Of a DNA stretch of 64,000 nucleotides, positions 45,696 through 64,000 are shown piece after piece. Positions within the stretch are counted from its first letter, which is position 1. Each line of letters opens with the position of its first letter. Source of the stretch: Macrostomum hystrix. Taxonomy: Eukaryota; Platyhelminthes; Macrostomidae. A program made the translations under genes and the position numbers. The stretch is from the NCBI GenBank assembly GCA_950097015.1, contig CATNEN010000007.1, positions 3,162,001-3,226,000 of the forward strand, read 5' to 3'. Under the pieces are notes generated by a model. The model had not been told where the DNA came from. It did no database searches and saw nothing but the letters and a program-made list of their open reading frames with translations.

Positions 45696-46675
45696 AAATA
45701 GCAAGAAAATTCTTTGAATTAACCGAATACACCGTCCGTTATTTGTCTTGCGGTCCTGATATTTGATTGATTGGTTTAATATAATCAACGGTGATTCCCG
45801 ACTCAAAATTGAACTTTGAGATTTCCTTTTGATTTTCTTCACTCCCCCTGAACGTTCTGTTAAAAACTTGAAAATATCGTATTTCCTTTATTTATCCTCA
45901 AAATCAAATCCCATCGATACCAAATTAATAGCTGGTGTGTCCAATAGGGACCAGTTCAATTGTTCCGTTGTTTAACAACTTGTTCTATTAATTTCACTTC
46001 CCAAATTTGAATTTGAACTGGGTTTTACTAATCTGTGTCTTTTTTTATTAAAAAGCGATTTCTAGCACTACTTTCTAATAGATAGCTAGCTGTGGCAGCT
46101 TGTGTCTCCCGAGTGTTTGATGCTTTTGTCTCGTGCCTCTTGTTTATGCATCATCTTTTAAATTAATTTTCATTTAAGTACATCTCCGTGTACTTTTAAA
46201 TGTAGCCACAGTCTCATTAGAGTGGTCAGATTCGTTTATTTGCTTGTCTTGCTAACAAAATCACCCAAATTCATCAATGATTTGCTTTAATTGTTCGTGT
46301 TTGTTTCAATTAATTCTACTTTCATTGTTGTGTGTTTTCGCTTGTAAATAGTGAAGCTTATCACGTAACACTCTTATTATACATGATGATTGTCTTTTTA
46401 ATTAATTAGATATACCAAAACAGCATGTCTAATATTTGATTTTGTTTATTTAAACACTTATTCGATGTTAACATAAATTGATTACACACTCACGCTCTGA
46501 TACAAACAGTACAGCTAGCAACTAAGGCAGCACCTATGACTTACCTGTGAGTGTTCTCAGCTGACATCTCTGAGCTCTCATTTTCTGAGAGGCAAACTTC
46601 TCTGAACTAACCTTTGCTGCCCTTCTTCTTCATTTGAACAACTTAACCCATATTTTACAGCTGGTTTACAGGCAC
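45696..46675 (+). other. 3' UTR and intergenic DNA after the AF10-like gene
   Basis: AT-rich, no further coding exon recognised; leads into a minisatellite. Confidence 0.4.
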
Positions 46676-47096
46676 TACCCACTTGGTATGTTCTCTGCAC
46701 AGACAGTACCCACTTGGTATGTTCTCTGCACAGACATTACCCACTTGGTATGTTCTCTGGGCAGACATTACCCGCTTGGTATGTTCTCTGGGCAGACATT
46801 ACCCGCTTGGTATGTTCTCTGGGCAGACATTACCCGCTTGGTATGTTCTCTGGGCAGACATTACCCGCTTGGTATGTTCTCTGGGCAGACATTACCCACT
46901 TGGTATGTTCTCTGCACAGACATTACCCGCTTGGTATGTTCTCTGCACAGACATTACCCGCTTGGTATGTTCTCTGCACAGACATTACCCGCTTGGTATG
47001 TTCTCTGCACAGACATTACCCGCTTGGTATGTTCTCTGCACAGACATTACCCGCTTGGTATGTTCTCTGCACAGACATTACCCGCTTGGTATGTTC
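46676..47096 (+). repeat. 31-bp minisatellite (about 13.5 units)
   Basis: Units of 31 bp around cttggtatgttctctgcaca. Two unit types (ctgcacag and ctgggcag) occur in contiguous blocks. Each contains GGTATGT against ACATtACC, a near-perfect hairpin. All three frames are open across it, so the predicted Cys/Tyr-rich proteins are artefacts. Confidence 0.94.
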
Positions 47097-48046
47097 CGTA
47101 GTTTTGAAACAAATTTTGTAATTCACTCTACTGCAAGTAGTGAGCATTATTGCACGGCAACTTTAGTTCGCGAAATGTTCACTAGTCTCGGTTTATTTAT
47201 GAATATCAATGTCGGGTACGCAGTTCGTGAGGGAAGTGCTCTAGGAATCACTTTACAATAGTCGAGATTCAAGCGCACAGCATGTATGGCTATGGTCGAA
47301 ATGATCATTTACAGTGTCCGAGAGCGTCAGAAATGGACGATGACATTGGCACATTTCAATTTCTAGCGGTGTCATAAGTTCAGTAGCTCGTATTAATAAA
47401 CGAAATGATCTGTACAAGTGATTTTTAGCACGTTTGTTGCAGAAAGGGGCAGATTATAAGGGATGTATAATGAAGGATTAGTCAGGAATAATGCTGCTCA
47501 ATTAGTACGAGTGAATGACCACATAGGTCTCTTAATAAGTTAGTAACGAAAAAATGTAGTGATTCTACTAATAGTAGCAACATGCAAGCAGGTTAGGTCG
47601 GTTATCATGTTTCGTGTCGACTGCAAATTGCTCAATTAATTATTCAGAAATAACATCTAAATCGGATGCGATGTCTGTCATATTCACATGTGGAGATGGT
47701 AGGGGCCAAAGAAAAAACTGGGACAAATAATAGTACAACTCCTTTCTAACAAAAACTTATTTCTAGGAATGCTTCTAGAAACACATTTGCCGTCAAGCTG
47801 ACAAGCCCACAGTCTAGCTTTCATACCAGGATGATGTAGCTAGATACCTGGCATGTTCCACACCTGCCATGTTCCACACCCGGTATGTTCCACACCCGCC
47901 ATGTTCCACACCTGGCATGTTCCACACCTGGCATGTTCCACACCTGCCATATTCCACAAAGCTGCCACTTAAGAACCAATTATCAATATCGACCCGTACA
48001 AAGTAGAATGTACTAGCACAATATGTATCATGTGAATGTGCCAGCT
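47097..48046. other. Gap between array and the PHD-MYND gene
   Basis: AT-rich spacer, including the 3' flank of the minus-strand gene. A short 16-bp tandem repeat (ccacacctggcatgtt and variants) spans about 47845-47957. No gene is seen. Confidence 0.45.
47845..47957 (+). repeat. 16-bp minisatellite (about 7 units)
   Basis: Units of 16 bp, catgttccacacctgc with small variants, downstream of the PHD-MYND gene stop codon. Confidence 0.85.
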
Positions 48047-49720
48047 TCACCGATGCGAAATAAGCTGATGATGATAGGCCTGACCTCCGGAGGCGGCTGC
48101 CACGGCGGCTGCTGCGGCGGCTGCTGCGGCGGCGGCGTTGCCACCATGCGCCTGCGAGCAGCTGGCCATGTGCTGCGGCCAGTGCCTCTGCTGGCATTTG
48201 GCGTCGCAGTAGGATGTGTTCCAGCAGCAGTAGAAGAAGGCCTCCTTGCCGCAGAACGCGCACCACTGCTTCCGCTTGGCCTCCTCCAGCTGACGCCTCG
48301 AGTCGTTCTCGAAGGCCTGGCAGGCCGCCGTCAGCACGTTTTGCTTCTCGATGTCGAAGGCGGCCCTGAGCTCGCACATGGCCAGCCGGTGGTTGTGCTC
48401 AAGCTCAAAGGCCTGCAGCTGGTGCAGGAACTGCAGCCGCGCCATCTCCACGGCGTGCTGACGCCTCTGCTGTGACAGCCGCTGGCTGAGGTGGCGCGCC
48501 TGCTCAAGCGCGTCCGTAGTAGCCGTGCTTGATAACGACTGGGCCGTTGTCGGCTGCTGCTGCCGAGCCTGCGAACCCTGCGGCCGATTCTCGGCTAGGT
48601 AGGACTCCACCGCCAAGGCGAACGCCTTCACCGCTTCGGCCTTCACCGACTCCAGCCATTTGGCTGTGACCTCGACGCTAAGCGTTGGAATTTGTGTCTG
48701 GTGCTGGTGCTGCTGCTGTAGCTGCGGCTTTGCATCCTCGGCAACGCCAGCCGCGTAAAGAAACTCCTCGACCAGGCCGATGAGTCGCCGATTCTCCTCA
48801 ATCACCGGGCCGCCGCCGCCAACTTGCTGCAGCCTTCGGTGCCCCATCAGCCGCAGGTCGGCTAAAAAGGCCGCCGATGTTGCGAAGCCCCGACGCGCCG
48901 CCTTCAGACGAAGCGCCGTCAGACTCGACGGACAGCCGCAGCCGTTCATAGCGCCGTCGGCGTCTTCACCAAGTTCGTCGTCATCCTCCTGGTCGCCCGT
49001 CAGCTTGAAGTGCTGCTCGCTGGCCGGGTCCTGCACCAGCGAGTCCACCGCGGCCGTCAGCGCCTCACTCAGGCGCTGCAGTCTTCTGTCGAGCTCCTCG
49101 GAGTCTCCGTCTTCTCCGCAGCCTAGCTGGGCGGCCTCTGAGTCCAGCAGAGCAGCGCACTCGGAGCACGGCCGGCCGCTGTCGGGCCAGCAGGCGCGGT
49201 GGTAGAGTCGCGGGCAGGCTGGGCACCGCGCAGCCGCCATCTCCGACCCGATCAGCTGGCAGCAGGCGAAGCACAGCGGCTTTGTTTCGACGGCCCTGCC
49301 GACGTTTCCGTTGATCATTCGGCGTCGTTTAGGCGACGGCGAAGGCGACGAGGGCGGCGAATCGTCGAGCTGTGCGGCCCGACGCGGCGGGGCTTTCCGG
49401 CTGGTTCGGCGACGTCCCGCGGGCAACTCCGCCGCCTGGTCGGCTGACTGCGCTGCGATCTGCTCGGCTTCAACAGCCCGGCTGGCCTCGTCCTCGTCCT
49501 CGCTGTTCTCGTCCTCAGCCTCCGGCGCCTCGTCTTCAAATTCGCCCTGATAGTCATCGTCTTCGACGGCTTGACGTCGACTTGGCGGCGTCTCTGAGCT
49601 CAGCGCGTCTACATCCGACTGTCGCTCTGTCGGGGAGGGCGGAGAGGTTGGCGCTGGGTTAGCCTGCCAACTGCTGCTGACAACTGGCAGTTCGTCATCG
49701 ATTTTGAGAATATGTTTTTG
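48047..49720 (-). CDS. ZMYND8/ZMYND11-like PHD, degenerate bromodomain and MYND protein
   Basis: One large exon, read on the minus strand from an acceptor (tacttgtag) at about 49721 to a stop at 48047, gives up to 557 residues. In order: an acidic Glu/Asp segment; a basic patch PKRRR; a compact C4HC3 PHD finger (CFAC, CPAC, YHRAC, CSEC) at about 150-190; a segment around SAAFLADLRLMGHRRL resembling the C-terminal half of the ZMYND bromodomain; a long Gln-rich helical stretch; and a MYND finger (WCAFCGKEAFFYCCWNTSYC) at about 485-521, nearly the same as in ZMYND8/ZMYND11. Those proteins read histones and recruit repressors through MYND. I see no PWWP domain, which both human proteins have. Upstream exons are unresolved; a candidate first exon lies at 51047-51140. 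Confidence 0.82.
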   Translation of the reverse strand, partial: QKHILKIDDELPVVSSSWQANPAPTSPPSPTERQSDVDALSSETPPSRRQAVEDDDYQGEFEDEAPEAEDENSEDEDEASRAVEAEQIAAQSADQAAELPAGRRRTSRKAPPRRAAQLDDSPPSSPSPSPKRRRMINGNVGRAVETKPLCFACCQLIGSEMAAARCPACPRLYHRACWPDSGRPCSECAALLDSEAAQLGCGEDGDSEELDRRLQRLSEALTAAVDSLVQDPASEQHFKLTGDQEDDDELGEDADGAMNGCGCPSSLTALRLKAARRGFATSAAFLADLRLMGHRRLQQVGGGGPVIEENRRLIGLVEEFLYAAGVAEDAKPQLQQQHQHQTQIPTLSVEVTAKWLESVKAEAVKAFALAVESYLAENRPQGSQARQQQPTTAQSLSSTATTDALEQARHLSQRLSQQRRQHAVEMARLQFLHQLQAFELEHNHRLAMCELRAAFDIEKQNVLTAACQAFENDSRRQLEEAKRKQWCAFCGKEAFFYCCWNTSYCDAKCQQRHWPQHMASCSQAHGGNAAAAAAAAAAAVAAASGGQAYHHQLISHR

Positions 49721-51046
49721 CTACAAGTAGCATATTTTTTCAACTTTGAGCACACAAATACTCTTGGCTAGCCTAGACCGGATGACTGGCTGGTCTGGAC
49801 AGCCACCTGATGCTGCGAGAGCGTTGCTTACCTCTGCCGGACAACACCGCATCCAGTGTCAGCCTACCCACCCCGTCACAAAAACACACCCACTTCCTAA
49901 GCAATGAGCTGCTCATGGCCTCCACTCATTCTCTGCAGAGTCTGTTGCCAGTGGCAACCAGCGGTATATGTAGGCGGATTGAAGGCCCCAGGCACCCGAC
50001 AGCTCAGAGCAGTGAGAGAGAGAAAACGAGGTTGCCATAGCGAATCCTACCTGAGGTTTCCCTCGCCACCCCTCCTCCTACCTGTCCCCCACAACAGGGG
50101 AAAATTTGCCTTCTCATCTGCCCAGCCCCTCAGCCACCCCTGCTGCGGCAGGCACCGTTTGGTTGCAGTTGATCCACAATTCAGGGGCCTTGAAGTGGAG
50201 ATGGGGCGGGTGAGAGGGGAGACATTTGGAATATGAGGCGAATGCGGTGGCCGCTAAGAGAGGCATGAAGATTGGGATAGGGGATATGTCTCATTTTCTC
50301 GGTGTTTTGTGTATTTTATATGCACGTCAGTATTGGCTCTGCGTGTGTCTGTGTGTGTGTCGATGCTGCTTCGGTTCCTAGGGGGAACGGATTAACTTGT
50401 TGCCATAACAGCCATTCTTTGTTAACAATAGCGCCTTTGGATTTGGAGAGAGTGTTTGAGAGAGAGAATGCATTGAGATGGCAGCTGGTGTTTGCGGCTC
50501 CCCTTGCCTGTGACATGGTCGTCTCTGCGGACAATTAGCGCCCGCTGAAGCATCGCTCAGCAGAATCAATCAGAATCAATCACTTACCTGTGACATCTTC
50601 AGCAATCAAATTGACATTCTTACTTATCTTGCTTGATTTTCTAGTCTTAGTGTTTGCCCTTTTTGATATATTCTATTCAAGCGGCAAACACAAAGAGACG
50701 GCACAAGAATGCTCTGAGTACACTAACTAATAAACGCTTAGATTTGAGCAGCTGCATCTCTAATCCCAGCACACTGACTCAACAACCACTGAGTCCATTG
50801 CTTTAAAGAATACTGGACCGTGCCAAAGAGTGCACTGAAATTCCTGTGAGGGAGCATTTAATTGTCTCCTTGGAGTCGCACTGGTCGCGGAGAGAAAAGT
50901 CGATACGGGCTGAATAATATCGATTTTTCAGCAGCCATGAGTTATTACGAGCGTAGATTTTTTTCTCGATTTGAAACTGCTGCCTGCTTTGCTTCGAGTC
51001 TTATCTTAGGAAATAATCTTACTGGTTGATTGTGCTGGCCTCTTAC
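49721..51046. other. Probable intron or 5' region of the PHD-MYND gene
   Basis: On the minus strand there are possible donors near 49831 (gtaagcaacg) and 50587 (cacag|gtaagtg). I cannot join them to the flanking exons in frame with confidence. It includes RFX-type motifs and a GT-rich run near 50340-50362. Confidence 0.35.
49944..49958. promoter_or_regulatory. Perfect RFX X-box-like motif
   Basis: GTTGCCAGTGGCAAC is an inverted repeat of GTTGCC with a 3-bp spacer, matching the RFX consensus GTNRCC-N(0-3)-RGYAAC. It lies in the 5' region of the PHD-MYND gene. Function is inferred from motif only. Confidence 0.4.
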
Positions 51047-51140
51047 CTTCGGAATCCATTCCTGAGATTAGGGTCCTCTGCTGCTGCTGCTGCTGCTGCT
51101 GCTGATGGAGATTCGGAGGCTGGGTAGCTACGGCCGCCAT
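51047..51140 (-). CDS. Candidate first coding exon of the PHD-MYND gene
   Basis: Read on the minus strand, ATG at 51140 opens MAAVATQPPNLH, then about Q8, then RTLISGMDSE, and ends at a consensus donor (gattccgaag|gtaaga). The Gln-rich style fits neighbouring genes. It ends in phase 1. The large exon would fit if spliced at an internal acceptor (actgccag, about 49687) rather than at 49721, or through an unseen exon, so linkage is unproven. Confidence 0.4.
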
Positions 51141-52296
51141 TGAGAAGCAACCGTGTCAGTGGGTGAGACAAATGTGTCCGACTGCGCCAGCTAGTTATTT
51201 AGCTTAGCCCGAATTTCTTCCTGAACTCAGCTCAAAGGCAGGACGAACAGCTGTACCGCGCCCTGGCCTGAGATATGCTTACAATGTGACACTCGCTCGG
51301 ACACTGAGTGCCGCGTGCAACACTGCAAAATAATAAGAGACAGCCAGCGAGGCACAACAATCGGAGTCGCGGGAGGGGGTGAGAGAGTGCACAGGAAGGG
51401 CCTGAGTCCTGAGCAGGGCCGGGGGCAGCCTGAGCTGTCCCTTCTTTCTAATCTATCATGAAGCAACTGGAGGGTGCGGGCTGAGCAGTTGGGGTGGGCG
51501 ACCAGCCAACCAGAGCAGCCGCGCCCGGGTAGGCTGCCTTTCTGCTGCCCCTGGCAACAGGTAAACAGACTCCCGTGGCAACCAGGGGACAGGAGGGGGT
51601 TGGTTGGCGGCCTGCTCTTTCCATTGCCGCTAAAACCATTTGGCCACACCCAGTGTGCCATCCAGAGCTGCCTGTCTCTCTGCCTCTCCCTCACCCCGAT
51701 GGAGAACGCCGCCCGCATCTGCATATTTTTGCTGATGCTACGCAACGAGAGGCCCGCCCCAAGCCGCGCTATTCAACGCTACCCATAAAATGCGGGACAG
51801 ATAGGGCGGCCTTGAAATGATGCGCTCTGGAGTGCCAGACGGGGGCAGCGGAGAGAGGAGAGGAAGGCAAAGCGCGGTTTGAGCTGGCTTTTTTCTAGAC
51901 TGCATTCCTCTTCTCAGTTTGCGTCGCTGCTTCGTTTGGTGTACTGCCGCGCCGCCTGGGTGAACCGTTGCTATGGCAACCCCGAACACAGAAACACAAC
52001 TGAGCAGGAGGGAAAATAGCGCTGGCTCTGAGTCAGCGGCTGAGTTGCTTTACCTGCGGGCTGACTGGCATCAGTCATCAGTCCGATGAATGCTCACCAG
52101 GTGGAGAGTGGAATAGAGATCAAATTTGATAGAGCACACATGAGCACAATACCATGAGCAGTCTGAGCCGACTTAGACACACTGGCAAACCTCTTGGAAT
52201 GCAATCATTTCACCCAGCTAAGCCGTCAGTCCTGATTGTTTGGCTGAGGAAGTGCCTGCGCTCTAGGCTTTGCCATTTTGACCTTCTTACTCGGGA
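51141..52296. other. Likely promoter region of the PHD-MYND gene
   Basis: Relatively GC-rich, with several GGCAAC half-sites (51553-51558, 51577-51582) and a second full X-box-like site at 51967-51980. A 172-codon minus frame (51227-51745) shows no recognisable domain and is not called. Confidence 0.35.
51967..51980. promoter_or_regulatory. RFX X-box-like motif
   Basis: GTTGCTATGGCAAC matches the RFX consensus with a 2-bp spacer. It lies about 830 bp upstream of the candidate ATG of the PHD-MYND gene. Confidence 0.35.
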
Positions 52297-53865
52297 CCCT
52301 CACATCTCACCCTCTGGAGATGTCTGGCATCTCACCCTCTGGAGATGTCTCGCATCTCACCCTCTGGAGATGTCTAGCATCTCACCCTCTAGAGATGTCT
52401 GGCATCTCACCCTCTGGAGATGTCTCGCATCTCACCCTCTGGAGATGTCTAGCATCTCACCCTCTGGAGATGTCTAGCATCTCACCCTCTGGAGATGTCT
52501 CGCATCTCACCCTCTGGAGATGTCTAGCATCTCACCCTCTAGAGATGTCTTGTATCTCACCCTCTAGAGATGTCTTGTATCTCACCCTCTAGAGATGTCT
52601 GGCATCTCACCCTCTAGAGATGTCTGGCATCTCACCCTCTAGAGATGTCTGGCATCTCACCCTCTAGAGATGTCTCGTATCTCACCCTCTAGAGATGTCT
52701 CGCATCTCACCCTCTGGAGATGTCTCGCATCTCACCCTCTAGAGATGTCTCGCATCTCACCCTCTGGAGATGTCTGGCATCTCACCCTCTAGAGATGTCT
52801 CGCATCTCACCCTCTAGAGATGTCTCGCATCTCACCCTCTAGAGATGTCTGGCATCTCACCCTCTGGAGATGTCTCGCATCTCACCCTCTAGAGATGTCT
52901 CGCAACTCACCCTCTGGAGATGTCTGGCATCTCACCCTCTAGAGATGTCTGGCATCTCACCCTCTAGAGATGTCTTGCATCTCACCCTCTAGAGATGTCT
53001 CGCATCTCACCCTCTAGAGATGTCTGGCATCTCACCCTCTAGAGATGTCTGGCATCTCACCCTCTGGAGATGTCTCGCATCTCACCCTCTAGAGATGTCT
53101 CGCATCTCACCCTCTAGAGATGTCTGGCATCTCACCCTCTAGAGATGTCTGGCATCTCACCCTCTAGAGATGTCTGGCATCTCACCCTCTAGAGATGTCT
53201 CGCATCTCACCCTCTAGAGATGTCTAGCATCTCACCCTCTGGAGATGTCTCGCATCTCACCCTCTAGAGATGTCTAGCATCTCACCCTCTGGAGATGTCT
53301 GGCATCTCACCCTCTAGAGATGTCTGGCATCTCACCCTCTAGAGATGTCTTGCATCTCACCCTCTAGAGATGTCTCGCATCTCACCCTCTAGAGATGTCT
53401 GGCATCTCACCCTCTAGAGATGTCTGGCATCTCACCCTCTGGAGATGTCTCGCATCTCACCCTCTAGAGATGTCTCGCATCTCACCCTCTAGAGATGTCT
53501 GGCATCTCACCCTCTAGAGATGTCTGGCATCTCACCCTCTAGAGATGTCTGGCATCTCACCCTCTAGAGATGTCTCGCATCTCACCCTCTAGAGATGTCT
53601 AGCATCTCACCCTCTGGAGATGTCTCGCATCTCACCCTCTAGAGATGTCTAGCATCTCACCCTCTGGAGATGTCTGGCATCTCACCCTCTAGAGATGTCT
53701 GGCATCTCACCCTCTAGAGATGTCTCGCATCTCACCCTCTAGAGATGTCTAGCATCTCACCCTCTGGAGATGTCTGGCATCTCACCCTCTGGAGATGTCT
53801 CACATCTCACCCTCTAGAGATGTCTCGCATCTCACCCTCTAGAGATGTCTCGCATCTCACCCTAT
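52297..53865 (+). repeat. 25-bp minisatellite, main array (about 63 units)
   Basis: Units of 25 bp around catctcaccctctagagatg then tctgg. Each unit is almost a palindrome: CATCTC against GAGATG, with TCTAGA between in most units. Variable positions are g/a in ctctRgagatg and g/c/a/t before catctc. The same family recurs at 55212-55525. Confidence 0.96.
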
Positions 53866-54977
53866 GGGTTTCGCTTTAAGTATGTGTGCTTACTGTATTT
53901 TGCAAAGTTGAAACACTAAAGCATTGTATAATTTCGCAGTGTCATAGCGCAGCAACAATTACCTGCAGATAGCTCGTATTCAGCCATGCTGCAAATATTC
54001 GGAATGATTAACTATGAGCAATAAAAAATTTGAAAAATGTACAATTAAAATTGCCTTCACAACCTGGCAGATGTGGGTTTCGCGTTGTGCTTGAAATAGT
54101 CTGGACTCGTTCTCCAATACGCTATTGCTTGACAATATTCTGGGGCATCTCATTGTGAAGCTATTGCATGTGGTCTAGGTGGACAACTACTCATATGCGA
54201 CCTGCATTTCTATTATTTAATTATCTGTGCAGCAATACAGTCCTTGCCTATGGCAGCAGCATTATTGTTGTTTGCTTTTTATTTACAGTTTTTTTTCTGA
54301 TCTCTCCTATTTTTTTAAGATTCTTAGCATTGTCTCTTAAGGGAAAGCCTAGACGTAATAAATGTGTCTATCCCATGTAGCTTGTATTTCTCTTTTGTAT
54401 TTATGCAAGCCTTTGTTGTCAATTCTTTCTCTATAACTATCGACAAAAATAGCACACGAAAATTTTGAGCAGGAAAGAGGCATAGCCTAGTGAGGTACTG
54501 ATGAAGGGACTGTTCTGTTTTTTTTTAAACACAATTTCCCTTATATTTCTACTGTTAGTAGACTAGAGCGAAAAATTCTTTCTGTAAGTAACGGTTATGA
54601 GTTAGTTTATCAACACATCTAGCGTTAATTTCTACTGTCAGTAGTCTGACGCGAATGTGCCATTTTATATATTTTAGTTAAGCCACTATATTGATAGCGC
54701 GCATGCGCGCGGCGCATCGTGTGGTGAACTGAGAAGAGATTGGAAAAGTAATTCTGACTGACTCGGCTCGCTAATCTCGCACCGGTAGCTCAGAAATAAA
54801 TCAGCATCTGGCTTCAATCCGTGTTTGCTCTGTGACTCGAAGTTCACTCCAACTGCAGAAAGAGCTGACCATCTGATGTACTTTTTTAATTCTCCCGGAC
54901 TTACCGTATGCTGACGATTTGTGGTTTCCATGGCTACAAACTGCGTGTTGAAAAGTACTTTAATAGAGCGCAAAGCT
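53866..54977. other. Gap between two arrays
   Basis: AT-rich, with a CpG-rich palindrome at 54697-54710. On the minus strand, 54905-54940 is bounded by a good acceptor (cttttcaacacgcag) and donor (gtaagt) and contains ATG-METTNRQHT. It could be a small 5' exon, but nothing proves it. Confidence 0.35.
54697..54710. promoter_or_regulatory. NRF1-type GCGCATGCGC palindrome
   Basis: GCGCGCATGCGCGC is a perfect 14-bp palindrome containing the core bound by NRF1-family activators. It is isolated in AT-rich DNA, which is unusual here. Confidence 0.35.
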
Positions 54978-55183
54978 TCACGGACTCTAGGATTCACAGA
55001 CTCCAGGATTCACAGACTCCAGGATTCACAGACTCCAGGATTCACAGACTCTAGGATTCACAGACTCCAGGATTCACAGACTCTAGGATTCACAGACTCC
55101 AGGATTCACAGACTCCAGGATTCACAGACTCCAGGATTCACAGACTCTAGGATTCACAGACTCTAGGATTCACAGACTTATGG
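54978..55183 (+). repeat. 18-bp minisatellite (about 11 units)
   Basis: Units of 18 bp, ggattcacagactccagg with c/t variation. The open frame across it is an artefact. Confidence 0.92.
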
Positions 55184-55211
55184 ATTCACATTATAATAGG
55201 ATTGAGATGTA

Positions 55212-55525
55212 TCGCATCTCACCCTCTAGAGATTTCTGGCATCTCACCCTCTGGAGATGTCTGGCATCTCACCCTCTGGAGATGTCTGGCATCTCACCCT
55301 CTGGAGATGTCTGGCATCTCACCCTCTGGAGATGTCTTGCATCTCACCCTCTAGAGATGTCTGGCATCTCACCCTCTGGAGATGTCTGGCATCTCACCCT
55401 CTGGAGATGTCTGGCATCTCACCCTCTGGAGATGTCTGGCATCTCACCCTCTAGAGATGTCTGGCATCTCACCCTCTATAGAGATGTCTCGCATCTCACC
55501 CTCTATAGAGATGTCTCGCATCCCA
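55212..55525 (+). repeat. 25-bp minisatellite, second array (about 12 units)
   Basis: Same family and same orientation as 52297-53865, separated by 1.35 kb that includes a different array. Most units carry the ctctggag variant; the last two have a 2-bp insertion (ctctatagag). Confidence 0.93.
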
Positions 55526-63333
<7,808 letters not shown>

Positions 63334-64000
63334 GTAATGAGTGTTCAATTTCGTGAGCCTCGAGCTTTCCTGGGTATGGGACCGCCACACAGAAGCTTAT
63401 AAAAGTACAATTAGCTAGGAAATTAATAGGGTTGGGGACAGAGAGCAGCAGCTCCTATTGATAGTTGCGTTTTCGGGAATCTTTTCCTTGAACCGTTTTT
63501 TAGTAAACACAATCAAGGTCCTTGGGTGAGCACAATAAGGTTTTTTGTAGTTCTCGCTTGAGCAGTGCTGGCTCGCGAGATCGAGGGAATAAAAATATTG
63601 GAAACAGAGGCGAGGCCTCTGCCAAACAAGAATGAGAATGAAAGTGAGCATTATTTAAGCCAAGCCTACTGAACAGAGCCAATCGATAAACTGCTAACAA
63701 TATTCGCTAGACTGAGCGAGCAAGGTCATCAATACCGGTCCTCCACCCGCTAGACTGAACTATAGAACAGCCATTGCAATCAGCATATTGGTGCAGCTAT
63801 GATAGCATATAAGCTATAGGTATCGCATTGGACCGCACACAATAATCTGCGAACTAGAATTGCGGTTAAGAGTAGGAGAGGAAAGCAAAGAGGATTGGGG
63901 ATTATTGAAAATTCGAATGGGCATTTTAGCGATTCTCGGCACGGCCTTATTGCGTGAGCGCATTTTCACAGTCCTATTTTAGTGATATAGGAATAGCCTC
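63334..64000 (+). other. Start of junctophilin intron 2
   Basis: Follows a gtaatg donor. AT-rich, with no further junctophilin exon before the window ends. Confidence 0.45.

Noticed and set aside
46634-47261. Overlapping Cys/Tyr-rich frames in all three plus-strand phases
   Set aside because: All come from the 31-bp array, where each frame happens to lack stops.
51227-51745. 172-codon minus frame upstream of the PHD-MYND gene
   Set aside because: No domain, mixed composition and no splice support; likely chance in GC-rich promoter DNA.

Overview
The window is nuclear DNA of an animal. Genes are split by GT-AG introns, exons are GC-rich with CAG/GCC runs coding polyglutamine and polyalanine, gaps are AT-rich, and no bacterial or organellar signature is seen. 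The set (4E-T, PTP1B-like phosphatase, carbonyl-reductase SDRs, AF10/Alhambra, a PHD-MYND protein, junctophilin) is metazoan. Several first coding exons sit directly behind a 3' splice site with no visible upstream exon, which fits spliced-leader trans-splicing. With the heavy minisatellite load and moderate GC, a free-living flatworm such as Macrostomum is my best guess; this is inference, not proof.

Layout. (1) 616-17039: a large inverted duplication with two complete six-exon 4E-T genes facing each other tail to tail (616-4844 plus, 12325-17039 minus). Both arms run into the same 30-bp minisatellite in mirror orientation, around a 1.7-kb unique spacer. (2) 17040-22200: mobile-element zone with a hAT-type MITE carrying a perfect 8-bp target duplication (19034-19306) and an internally deleted Helitron (about 19459-21072). 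(3) 22201-24862: PTP1B/PTPN1-like tyrosine phosphatase with a C-terminal membrane anchor. (4) 26934-27161: a 75-residue membrane protein. (5) 28406-37659: four tandem two-exon SDR genes whose exons share blocks that look identical while their introns do not align. (6) 38642-39259, minus: EF-hand protein. (7) 41964-45695: AF10/MLLT10-like gene with separate minisatellites before the gene and in both introns. (8) 48047-49720 (candidate first exon 51047-51140), minus: ZMYND8/ZMYND11-like PHD-MYND protein. (9) 56404-63333: first two coding exons of a junctophilin, whose 5.5-kb intron holds three unrelated minisatellites; the gene continues past the window.

About nineteen tandem arrays (units of about 15-35 bp) occupy most introns and gaps and create long spurious open frames. 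The genes are unrelated housekeeping, signalling and chromatin genes and do not form a common pathway. The strongest unusual signals are the 4E-T palindrome, the way sequence identity stops at exon edges in both the 4E-T pair and the SDR array, and the hairpin-like cores of many minisatellite units. I found no convincing new multi-gene system.
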